NCBI GenBank assembly: GCA_947624925.1
Contig: CANQMG010000045.1
Location: 1 to 11,547 of the forward strand
From: an uncultured Clostridia bacterium
Lineage (GTDB): Bacteria; Bacillota; Clostridia; TANB77; CAG-508
DNA: 11,547 bases
Direction: 5' to 3'
Shown: positions 1 through 6,817 of the stretch, in pieces
How positions within the stretch are numbered: the stretch's first letter is position 1
Layout: every line of letters begins with the position of its first letter
The notes under the pieces: model-generated
Told to the model about the DNA's origin: nothing
The model's input: only the letters and a program-made list of their open reading frames with translations
Databases searched by the model: none
Translations under genes and position numbers: made by a program

Positions 1-53
1 TGTAGTTTAGTTTCATAGTCAAAAATTTTTCCATTTTTTAAAAGAATTTTCAT
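1..53 (-). CDS. N-terminus of a probable amidohydrolase (dihydroorotase-like), cut by window edge
   Basis: Only the first 17 codons are present, reading MKILLKNGKIFDYETKL. A start of the form M-K-I-L-L-K-N-G-K-I-x-D is typical of the small N-terminal beta-sandwich strand of metal-dependent amidohydrolases such as dihydroorotase, but no catalytic residue lies within the window, so the enzyme class is an inference from 17 residues. The ATG is the first possible start after an in-frame TGA just upstream. A GGAGG lies at 66-70, about 12 bases from the ATG, which is longer than usual. A sigma-A-like promoter sits immediately upstream (94-122), so the gene appears to be transcribed on its own with a short leader. 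Other proteins can start this way, so the function is only moderately supported, although a gene start here is likely. Confidence 0.55.
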   Translation of the reverse strand, partial: MKILLKNGKIFDYETKL

Positions 54-93
54 ATTATCTCATTACCTCCAAACTTAAATTTTTTTCTAATTT

Positions 94-122
94 ATTTTAA
101 CAATAATATTAATTCATTGCAA
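94..122 (-). promoter_or_regulatory. Sigma-A-type promoter for the partial gene at 1-53
   Basis: On the minus strand there is TTGCAA (117-122), a 17-base spacer and TAAAAT (94-99). Transcription would start near 87, leaving about 34 bases before the ATG, with the GGAGG between. That is too short for a riboswitch or attenuator. The AT-rich background makes chance matches possible, but spacing and position are right. Confidence 0.5.
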
Positions 123-247
123 GATTTTTTTATATTTTATTATTTTTTGACAATTATTTAATACCTGTTCCTATTTCTGTAAGAATATGTAATGTTTTAA
201 GTATTTTAACACAATTTATTATAAATAACATAGATTATTTTTAAAAA

Positions 248-278
248 GAAAAGGTTATTCATATTGAGTAACCTTTTC
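248..278 (-). terminator. Rho-independent terminator of the surface-protein operon
   Basis: A 14-base-pair stem (248-261 with 265-278, one G-U wobble, 3-base loop) lies 54 bases beyond the stop codon of the cadherin-like gene. On the minus strand it is followed by a run of T interrupted only once, the usual intrinsic-terminator form. On the plus strand it is preceded, not followed, by a homopolymer run, so it should act mainly on the minus strand. Confidence 0.8.
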
Positions 279-331
279 AAAATAATTTTGTATAAATAAA
301 TTCTTTATATTTCTTTTTTTATTTACACTTA

Positions 332-1672
332 TTAAAAATGTTTTCCTTTATTTTTTTTGTTTATCTTATTTAACAAATTTTTGTCATTTTCCTTTTTTTC
401 ATAAAATGTATCTTTTTGTTTATCATTATCATCTGTATTATTTATGGATTTATCTTGATTATCTGTATCTTCATTTAATTTTTTCTCTCTAAAATGAATT
501 AAGATTATAGTTCCAAATATTAATACTATTAATACTACAAATATTGTTATAAGTATATTCTTTCCTTTATTAATTATATTATTATCATCTTTTTCTATAG
601 TGCTTAATACTTCTTGTGTTTGTTCCTCTGGTTTTGTTTTATTTACTATTATCTGATATATAGTTTTTTCTTCTGTTTTTTCATCAGATACCATTATTGT
701 AATTATATTTTCGCCCTCTTTTAAATTTTCGTTTCCTACAACTTCTATTTTTGCATCACTTGAATTTGCAGAATATTCTAATTCTAGCTTATCTATGTCA
801 TTTTCTTCCATATTAACATCTATTTTATAAGAATATACATCTGAAGAAAATTCTGGACTTAATACATAATTTTTTACAACTAATTTTTCTAGTTTTAATT
901 TATTCTCTTCATCTTTTTTGTCATCATTTTCCTCATCTATTAAATTCCCCTCTTTTTCTTCATCTTTAGCAAGCTTAGTAACTTTTATTGTATATGTTTT
1001 TTTTGTTCCGTCCTCAGCTGTAACAACAACTGAAATTTTATTTGAACTACCAACTACTAAATTAGTATTTCCACTTACTTTTGCAGAAGCTTTTTTATTT
1101 GACGTTTCGCACTGTACTTTTAATTCGTCTACCTCATTTGGAACTGTAACACTATAGCTTGTTTTATTTTTGCTAAAATTATTAAAATCATATTCATCAG
1201 GTAATACACCTAAGGTACTTAATGTAGCATCACTTGATTTTTTTGTTGTAGAAGTATTTTGGTTTGTACTACCTTTATCACTACTGCTCGTTTTTTCTGA
1301 CACAGTAATAGTAACAGATTTACCATTATATTTAACAATTTCATTTGTTTCTGCATCTGTTACATCACCTGATAGTGTAACTGTGTATTTTCCAGCTTTT
1401 GATGTATCTATATTATATGTTTTTGTTGTTTTTTGATTTACTAAATCCATATTATATCCAACTATAGATTCTGATACCTCTCCTGATAAATTTATATTCC
1501 AAGTTACTGCATAAATAGATACCGTTACAGTTACCTTATCTCCGACTGTAGCAGTTGTTTTATTAGCACTTATAACAGCATTAGCAGTGGTAGCAGCTTC
1601 TACTTTAGAATATATCAGCATAATTACGATTAAAAATAATATAAAAAATAATACTTTAAATGTTTTTTTCAT
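332..1672 (-). CDS. Membrane-anchored surface protein with cadherin-like beta-sandwich domains
   Basis: This 446-residue protein has an N-terminal signal peptide (about residues 1-26, ending ...KVEA). A beta-rich Ig-like module follows (about 28-126, beginning with a VGDKVTVTVSI strand), then a Ser/Thr/Asn linker (127-147). Two modules of the cadherin-like beta-sandwich type (Pfam PF12733) lie at about 148-234 and 258-346, marked by L-x-x-L-x-V, Y-x-x-x-V and a final Y-x-I-x-V strand, with an acidic/lysine linker between. A single membrane helix (about 372-393) precedes a Lys/Asp/Asn-rich cytoplasmic tail of about 50 residues. No LPxTG motif is present, so it is held by the membrane helix. 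No catalytic motif is visible, and an adhesive or scaffolding role is inferred. The ATG has GAGGAG at 1679-1684 with 6-base spacing. It is the second gene of an operon, 55 bases after the dockerin-bearing hydrolase, with no terminator between them. The first module resembles Ig-like or cohesin-like folds in strand pattern only. Confidence 0.85.
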   Translation of the reverse strand: MKKTFKVLFFILFLIVIMLIYSKVEAATTANAVISANKTTATVGDKVTVTVSIYAVTWNINLSGEVSESIVGYNMDLVNQKTTKTYNIDTSKAGKYTVTLSGDVTDAETNEIVKYNGKSVTITVSEKTSSSDKGSTNQNTSTTKKSSDATLSTLGVLPDEYDFNNFSKNKTSYSVTVPNEVDELKVQCETSNKKASAKVSGNTNLVVGSSNKISVVVTAEDGTKKTYTIKVTKLAKDEEKEGNLIDEENDDKKDEENKLKLEKLVVKNYVLSPEFSSDVYSYKIDVNMEENDIDKLELEYSANSSDAKIEVVGNENLKEGENIITIMVSDEKTEEKTIYQIIVNKTKPEEQTQEVLSTIEKDDNNIINKGKNILITIFVVLIVLIFGTIILIHFREKKLNEDTDNQDKSINNTDDNDKQKDTFYEKKENDKNLLNKINKKNKGKHF

Positions 1673-1727
1673 ATATATCTCCTCTTATATAATATATTTT
1701 ATAATTTTTACTATTTATTAATATTTA

Positions 1728-3356
1728 TTATAGTGTAATATTAGTTCCTTTTAAATATTTTACTATGCCCAATAAATCACCAGAATTAATTTCTGCATCA
1801 TTATTAATGTCAGAGGCTTTTATAAACTCGTTTTTAGTTAGTTTCGTTACACCTTTTAAGTGTTTTACTACTACTAACAAATCACCTGAATTTACTTCGC
1901 CATCTCCATTTGTATCTCCCATTACAACCAATGTATATTCTTTTCCATCTACTTTTACTTTAGCTCCTGTTGCAAATTTATCTCCTACAAGTGTAGCTCC
2001 ACTAATATCTTTTATAGTTGCACCTGGTACTGCTTTTAATGTTGTTCCATCTATTTTTGTTTTTGCACTATTTACTTGTGTTAAAAATTCTGTTGCAGTA
2101 TACCCAACTACACCATTAGATAATTTTATTTTATCCCAATATATGCCATCTGCTTGTTTTGTTTTTCTCTCTAGCATTATTACAGTAACATCTTTTCCTA
2201 ATGTATCTAATATTTTAGCAGAAGTTGATGGGCTTTGCCTTACTCTTAATCCATCTGTGCAATTTACATAGTACAAATCTCCATCATTTGATGTTAAATT
2301 AGTTGGTAGTTTGTTTGATGCTGGCATATTATTATATATTGGTATTATAAAATTTAATTCCTTATCTAATATGTTATTTTCTGCATATGTATTATATAAA
2401 CTTATTGATTGACTAGTAGGATCTTGGATGTTTGTCATATATTGATGCCAAAACATGTCTGAACTACTTACAGATTGTGATTTTCCTGACTGTAATATAG
2501 ATGTTCCAACTACATCCCATTTATAAAAATATGCTGTATTTTGTCCTGCATTTGTATATGAATTTGCAATTTCTTGTGTTCCCTCTATTATAGCATCATA
2601 TTGATTATCCCAACCTTTGTCCTTTGCATATAATAAAGCATTTACAATTGCATTACCTGTATCATATGCACCTAGGTTAAAGAAATTATAATATCCTTTA
2701 TATCCAGTATAATTTCCTGAGACTGAATCACTACCTTTAGAGCCAACTTCTTGTATTATTTTTATTGCAATACTATATGGACTCATCTTTGTTTTTTCTG
2801 CTGCCTCTAATATTATTTGCGAATATGACATATCTTCTTCTTTATCATTTTTCTTTACCTTTATTGTCTTGTCCAAAAATGTCCCTTTAACTATACTTTT
2901 TATTCCATCTAAGTTATGTACCTTTGAATTATATGAAATCTCTAAAAATTGGAATATATTTACCTCATTTAAAAAATTTCTTGGATCTAAGTAATATTTT
3001 ATAATTGTTTCTGACGCACACGCATAGCCACTTGCGACATTTCCACAGCTACATTTCCAAGAAGATTCTGCACTTTTTATAATTCTATTTCTTTTATGTA
3101 CTGTTTCATTATCAACTAATGTATTCCACGGAATACCAGTATAATATGCATCAAATTTCCAATTAGGATGTAATTTTTTTAAAGCATTTAAGCTTTCTTG
3201 ATATTCTGCTGGGAAATTTTCTATTCCGGATTTTATGTTTTGTGTGTAAGTAGTTGGTGCTGCAATAGAATACATATTTGTTGATAAAATACTTGTTATA
3301 ATCACTAAAATTAATATTATTGATATTTTCTTGATTAAATCTTTAGTAGCTTTCAA
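1728..3356 (-). CDS. Secreted GH73-like N-acetylglucosaminidase with SH3 and type I dockerin domains
   Basis: This 542-residue protein has a signal peptide or membrane anchor (about 8-32). A glucosaminidase-type region follows (about 50-310) with the family landmarks HPNWKFDAYYTGI near 63-75, YYLDPRNFLN (121-130), SPYSIAIKIIQEVG (192-205) and GYYNFFNLGAY (221-231). E203 is the likely catalytic acid by analogy with GH73 autolysins. A bacterial SH3 domain (about 362-425, with DGLRVRQSPS) probably binds the wall. A type I dockerin ends the protein (478-538): two calcium-loop repeats, D481/N483/D485/D492 and D516/N518/D520/D527, each followed by a helix ending in LKG. The family cleaves the glycan strands of peptidoglycan outside the cell. 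The start is TTG, with GGAGG at 3364-3368 and 7-base spacing. A Cys cluster, C102, C104 and C113, lies in the catalytic region. It is the first gene of the operon with the cadherin-like gene. Catalytic activity is a family inference. Confidence 0.88.
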   Translation of the reverse strand: MKATKDLIKKISIILILVIITSILSTNMYSIAAPTTYTQNIKSGIENFPAEYQESLNALKKLHPNWKFDAYYTGIPWNTLVDNETVHKRNRIIKSAESSWKCSCGNVASGYACASETIIKYYLDPRNFLNEVNIFQFLEISYNSKVHNLDGIKSIVKGTFLDKTIKVKKNDKEEDMSYSQIILEAAEKTKMSPYSIAIKIIQEVGSKGSDSVSGNYTGYKGYYNFFNLGAYDTGNAIVNALLYAKDKGWDNQYDAIIEGTQEIANSYTNAGQNTAYFYKWDVVGTSILQSGKSQSVSSSDMFWHQYMTNIQDPTSQSISLYNTYAENNILDKELNFIIPIYNNMPASNKLPTNLTSNDGDLYYVNCTDGLRVRQSPSTSAKILDTLGKDVTVIMLERKTKQADGIYWDKIKLSNGVVGYTATEFLTQVNSAKTKIDGTTLKAVPGATIKDISGATLVGDKFATGAKVKVDGKEYTLVVMGDTNGDGEVNSGDLLVVVKHLKGVTKLTKNEFIKASDINNDAEINSGDLLGIVKYLKGTNITL

Positions 3357-3395
3357 AATTATTCCTCCTAAAAAAAAATATTTTATGACACATAC

Positions 3396-3425
3396 AGTAT
3401 ATCACTTTATATTTTTATTAGTCAA
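3396..3425 (-). promoter_or_regulatory. Sigma-A-type promoter of the glucosaminidase/cadherin-like operon
   Basis: On the minus strand there is TTGACT (3420-3425), an 18-base spacer and TATACT (3396-3401). The transcript would start near 3389, about 33 bases before the TTG start, leaving room only for the ribosome binding site. Both hexamers differ from consensus by one base. Confidence 0.65.
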
Positions 3426-3455
3426 TAAATATCAAAAAATGTAATATAAATGTAA

Positions 3456-3493
3456 AACATATAAATTATTTAAAAAATAATAATTTATATGTT
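3456..3493. repeat. AT-only inverted repeat, 15-bp arms
   Basis: Arms 3456-3470 and 3479-3493 are perfect reverse complements around an 8-base A-rich loop. The element lies upstream of the operon promoter at 3396-3425 and downstream of the micro-protein gene. It could be an operator-like dyad or a weak terminator. Only one C-G pair occurs in each arm and there is no clear T-run on the minus strand, so neither role is secure. Confidence 0.5.
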
Positions 3494-3531
3494 AAAAAAT
3501 TTTCACAAAAAATGTATTAGGATTCATAAAT

Positions 3532-3556
3532 ATGAGCAGGCACAAGACCTGCCCAT
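3532..3556 (-). terminator. Hairpin after the Cys-rich micro-protein gene, probable terminator
   Basis: A 9-base-pair stem (3532-3540 with 3548-3556, one G-U pair, 7-base loop) with a GGCAGG core lies 28 bases beyond the micro-protein stop codon. The following minus-strand sequence is AT-rich but has no clean T-run, so termination strength is uncertain. Confidence 0.5.
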
Positions 3557-3583
3557 ACAATATTAAAATTTTAATTACTGTTT

Positions 3584-3733
3584 TTAGTTATTACCACAGC
3601 ATCCATAATTTGTAAATAGTAATAAGAATATAATTATGAAAAATAGAATTGTGCTATCTCCGCCACATCCAAACAAATTACCTAAGGGATTATTTCCACA
3701 ACCACATCCGCAATTTCTAACTTCTTCTGGCAT
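3584..3733 (-). CDS. Cys-rich 49-residue membrane micro-protein
   Basis: The protein starts MPEEVRNCGCGCGNN, continues with PLGNLFGCGGD, then a strongly hydrophobic helix STILFFIIIFLLLF (about 28-40), and ends TNYGCCGNN. Six cysteines flank the helix: C8, C10, C12 and C23 on one side, C44 and C45 on the other. A near-perfect AAGGAGGT ribosome binding site (around 3741-3748) stands 8 to 10 bases from the ATG, so this is very probably a real gene despite its size. The layout (Gly/Cys/Asn patches around one short hydrophobic segment) matches tiny high-cysteine proteins common in Clostridia, sometimes labelled chorion-class high-cysteine proteins, whose function is unknown. A role in the spore envelope or membrane is only a guess. 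It is transcribed away from the U32 gene, from a shared 97-base region, and followed by a hairpin. Confidence 0.85.
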   Translation of the reverse strand: MPEEVRNCGCGCGNNPLGNLFGCGGDSTILFFIIIFLLLFTNYGCCGNN

Positions 3734-3796
3734 AATTATGTACCTCCTTGTTTTTTTATATTATATAGTATGAATATTACATTTTTTATGTTACAA

Positions 3797-3802
3797 TATA
3801 AT
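3797..3802 (+). promoter_or_regulatory. Probable -10 element for the U32 gene
   Basis: A perfect TATAAT lies 28 bases upstream of the proposed ATG at 3831. No good -35 hexamer occurs at the expected distance (the sequence there is ATATTA/TATTAC), so the promoter is only partly supported. The position agrees with the start at 3831 and a leader of roughly 20 bases. Confidence 0.4.
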
Positions 3803-3830
3803 ATATGTTATTTTAATTTAGAGGTTGGAA

Positions 3831-6225
3831 ATGAAAAATATTGAATTATTATCTCCTGCTCGGAGATTTTACGTGTTTAAAGTCAGCAGTCCAAAATGGT
3901 GCAGATGCTGTATATTTAGGTGTAGATAATTTTAATGCAAGATTTTTTGCAAATAATTTTAATGTATATAATGTTAAAGAAGCAATTGACTATGCTCATA
4001 TAAGAAATGTGAAAGTATATTTAACTTTAAATACTTTAATAAAAGATGATGAATTTAATAATGTTCTAAATATCGTAAATATATTGTATTCTTATGGTAT
4101 TGATGCAATTATAGTACAAGATTTAGGACTTGCTACCTTTTTAATTAAAGCATTCCCTGATTTACCTATTCATGCAAGTACACAAATGACTATAAATAAT
4201 TTAGAAGGTGTTCTTGAATTAGAAAAAATTGGTTTTAAAAGAGTAGTTTTATCAAGAGAACTTTCTATATCTGAAATTGAATATATTTGTAAAAACTCTA
4301 ATATTGAAATAGAGGTTTTTATTCATGGTGCATTATGCATCAGCTATTCAGGCCAATGCTTGTTTTCTAGTGCTATAGGTGGTCGTTCTGGAAACAGAGG
4401 AAAATGTGCTCAAGCATGTAGACTTCCATATAAACTTATCGAAAAAGATAATATTATAGATAATGGTTATTTGCTTAGCCCTAAGGATTTATGTGGTCTT
4501 AACTATTTACGTTCCTTAATAAATGCTGGAGTAACATCTATTAAAATAGAAGGAAGGATGAAATCCCCAGATTATGTTGGTATAGTCACTAAAATATATA
4601 GAAAATATGTTAATAAAATTTTAAATAATGAAAGTTTCTCTATAGATGATAATGATAAACAAGAATTATTGCTTGCTTTTAATAGAGGTGGCTTTTCTGC
4701 TGGTCATTTAGATAATTTGCCTAATAATAGCTTAATATACAAAGAAAAAAGCAATAATACTGGTATATATCTAGGAAATGTATATGCTTATAATAAGAAT
4801 AAGGGATATGTTAGTTTAAAATTAAATGCTAATATTAGTTTAGGTGATGGTATTTCTTTTGAGAAAGAAAATGAAGCTAAATATACAATTTCAGAATTAA
4901 TGCAAGAAGGTAAAAATATTAAAGCTGCAGACATCGGTCAAAAAGTTAAAGTTGGTAGAATGAAGGGAAATATTAATATTGGAGATAAAGTATATTTAAT
5001 CTCTAGTAATAATTTAGTAAATTCTATAAAGGAAACATATACATCATTAGAACAAGTTAAAAGAGATTTATATTGTGAAATTAAAGTTCACGAAAATTCT
5101 CCTATTATATTAACTATAAAAGATAAATTTAATAATGTTATTACATTAACTTCTAATATAATACCTGTAAAAGCTGTAAACTCTCCTATAACTAAAGATA
5201 GAATTATAAATCAGATTTCTAAAACTAAAAACACATCTTTTCAATTTAGTAATATAATTGTTGATTTAGAGCCTAATTTATATATACCTAAAATTAGTGA
5301 ACTTAATGCTCTAAGAAGGAACGCGCTTCTTGAATTTGAAAATTTATTAATATCTAAATATACAAGAAGAAAAAAAGATTTGATAAATCAATTTGATTGT
5401 AAATATACATCCAATGATAATGTAATTCCTAAAATTGCATTGTTATTAAATATATTAAATTTGAATTATAATTACAATTATTTAGAAGAAGTAGATAAAT
5501 TATATATACCTTTAAAATACTTTTTTAATAATGCATATAAAGATATTATAAAACAATTCTCTAATTCAAATAAAAACATTTATATTTATATGCCAACTAT
5601 AATTAAGGAAAATTATAAGAAGTTATTTAAAAATAACATAAAAAGTATTTTAGAAAATACAAATATAAAAGGTTTTGTAATTTCAAATTTAGGAACATTA
5701 GAACTTTTAAAAGATTATAAAGATAACTATGAATTTATTGCAAACTATACATTAAATATTTTTAATAGTATAACTGCAGAGAATTTAAGTTTAAGTAGTA
5801 TAACTGTATCTCCTGAATTATGCAAAGAGGATTTAATTAATCTTTGTAAGAAAATTTCTTGTAAAAAAGAGCTTATTGTATATGGAAAATTGCCTTTAAT
5901 GACTATGGGATATTGTTTATTAGGAAAAACTAATAAATGTTTTAATAATTGTAATAAGAAGTGTAATAATGGCTGTAATTATTATTTAAAAGATAGACTA
6001 GGACTTAATTTTAGGATTATACCAGATAACATTGAAACAATAACAACTTTATATAATAGCAAAATAACATCAATAATGTATAATGATTTTAATGTAGATT
6101 ATGTTAGAATTGATGTAATAGATGAAAATATTGATGAAATTAATAATATAATAAGAAAAGTTAAAAACAATGAACGTTTCCAAGGAAATAACTATACAAA
6201 TGGAAATTTAAATAAACAAATATAA
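3831..6225 (+). CDS. U32-family protein (peptidase U32/RlhA-type), frameshifted at codon 11
   Basis: The reading frame that carries the family begins at ATG 3831, preceded by GAGGTTGG (3821-3828), with MKNIELLSPA. The next conserved residues, GDFTCLKSAVQNGADAVYLG, lie in the +1 frame because of one extra base, most simply C3861. Without it the product is about 797 residues. The U32 signature is clear: EVFIHGALCISYSGQC, then GNRGKCAQACRLPY, giving C169, C176, C192 and C196 in corrected numbering. In the related UbiU/UbiV proteins, cysteines in this region bind a 4Fe-4S cluster. A DUF3656-like region follows. A second Cys group near the C-terminus (C695, C703, C707, C711, C715) follows YGKLPLM. 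Family members include RlhA and TrhP, which hydroxylate 23S rRNA and tRNA; proteolysis is historical naming and doubtful. As written, translation from 3831 stops at 3927-3929 after 32 residues. A TTG at 3841 is in the downstream frame but has no ribosome binding site and would lose the first barrel strand. Confidence 0.85.
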
Positions 6226-6264
6226 AAGCAAAAAGGAAAATAATTACACTACATTTTTAATATT

Positions 6265-6606
6265 TTAAGACCTGCCACCAGTTTTCAAAAATTGCCAGTC
6301 TGGGTCTGACCCCAACTTTATTATTAGGTCTAAATTGTCATCTTCTGCTGCTTTGTTTTTTCGTATTTTTCCGCATTTTTTGCATTTGTGTACTATTACA
6401 TATCCTTTTTTACTGTCTATCTCCACTCCAATTGGTTCTAGCATTCCATGGCACTTCTCTGCTCTATCTCCTGGGTTTATGTCTACATGTTTTGAGTATA
6501 AACATTTTGGGCAATGGTTTCTACAACTATATCCTAATTTTGTAACTTTATAACCACAATTTTCACATATAAACTCTTCATCTATTTTTGTAAATTTACT
6601 TAGCAT
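6265..6606 (-). CDS. RNHCP domain protein, small zinc-ribbon type
   Basis: This 113-residue protein carries the sequence S-C-R-N-H-C-P-K-C (27-35) that gives the RNHCP family its name (Pfam PF12647). Eight cysteines form CxxC-like pairs: C14/C17, C28/C32/C35, C52, and C75/C78, together with H31, consistent with one or two structural zinc sites. Members are short proteins of unknown function across Bacillota and other phyla. Nucleic-acid or protein binding is plausible for zinc ribbons but untested here. The ATG has an AAGGA-type site 9 to 10 bases upstream. The gene converges on the U32 gene with only 39 bases between stop codons, and no terminator hairpin is seen in that gap. It is divergent from rqcH. 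Length agrees with the family. Confidence 0.88.
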   Translation of the reverse strand: MLSKFTKIDEEFICENCGYKVTKLGYSCRNHCPKCLYSKHVDINPGDRAEKCHGMLEPIGVEIDSKKGYVIVHKCKKCGKIRKNKAAEDDNLDLIIKLGSDPDWQFLKTGGRS

Positions 6607-6764
6607 ATTTTATATTCCTTTTCTTTTATATATTTTTCTTTTTTTATTTTAACATATAATTAACAAAATTTCTATATCTAATAAAGATTTAATTACAAGT
6701 ACAAGTTTTCTAAATTTTTTATATGATTTATATATAAATTCCTTTGTTTTTATACTTATTTTCA

Positions 6765-6793
6765 TTGATATTTTACCATTTTTGTCTTATAAT
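6765..6793 (+). promoter_or_regulatory. Near-consensus sigma-A promoter of rqcH
   Basis: TTGATA (6765-6770), a 17-base spacer and a perfect TATAAT (6788-6793) lie just before rqcH. Transcription would begin near 6800, only about 18 bases before the ATG at 6818. This also argues against a longer reading from TTG 6782, which would lie upstream of the transcript start. Confidence 0.8.
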
Positions 6794-6817
6794 TTAATAA
6801 TGATTGGAGGACTGTTT

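Noticed and set aside
147..176. TTGACA at 147-152 as a plus-strand promoter
   Set aside because: No -10 element lies at 16-18 bases and no plus-strand gene follows.
1673..1740. Internal promoter between the hydrolase and cadherin-like genes
   Set aside because: TATAAT-like strings occur but the region is nearly pure AT and no -35 hexamer is well placed.
918..2271. Plus-strand open frames opposite the surface operon
   Set aside because: They are rich in Ser/Phe/Thr, lack ribosome binding sites and mirror well-supported minus-strand genes; the same holds for frames opposite ligA and the RNHCP gene.
3357..3583. Riboswitch or further small gene upstream of the hydrolase operon
   Set aside because: The predicted leader is about 33 bases, and the rest holds only the promoter, the AT dyad and a hairpin.
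3841..3861. TTG 3841 as start of the U32 protein
   Set aside because: It has no ribosome binding site and gives a nonsense N-terminus; ATG 3831 has a site and encodes the conserved first strand, joined by a one-base shift.
6226..6264. Terminator between the converging U32 and RNHCP genes
   Set aside because: No stable inverted repeat is visible in the 39-base gap.
6782..6817. TTG 6782 as start of rqcH
   Set aside because: It lies within the spacer of the likely promoter and has no ribosome binding site; ATG 6818 has GGAGG and the family N-terminus.
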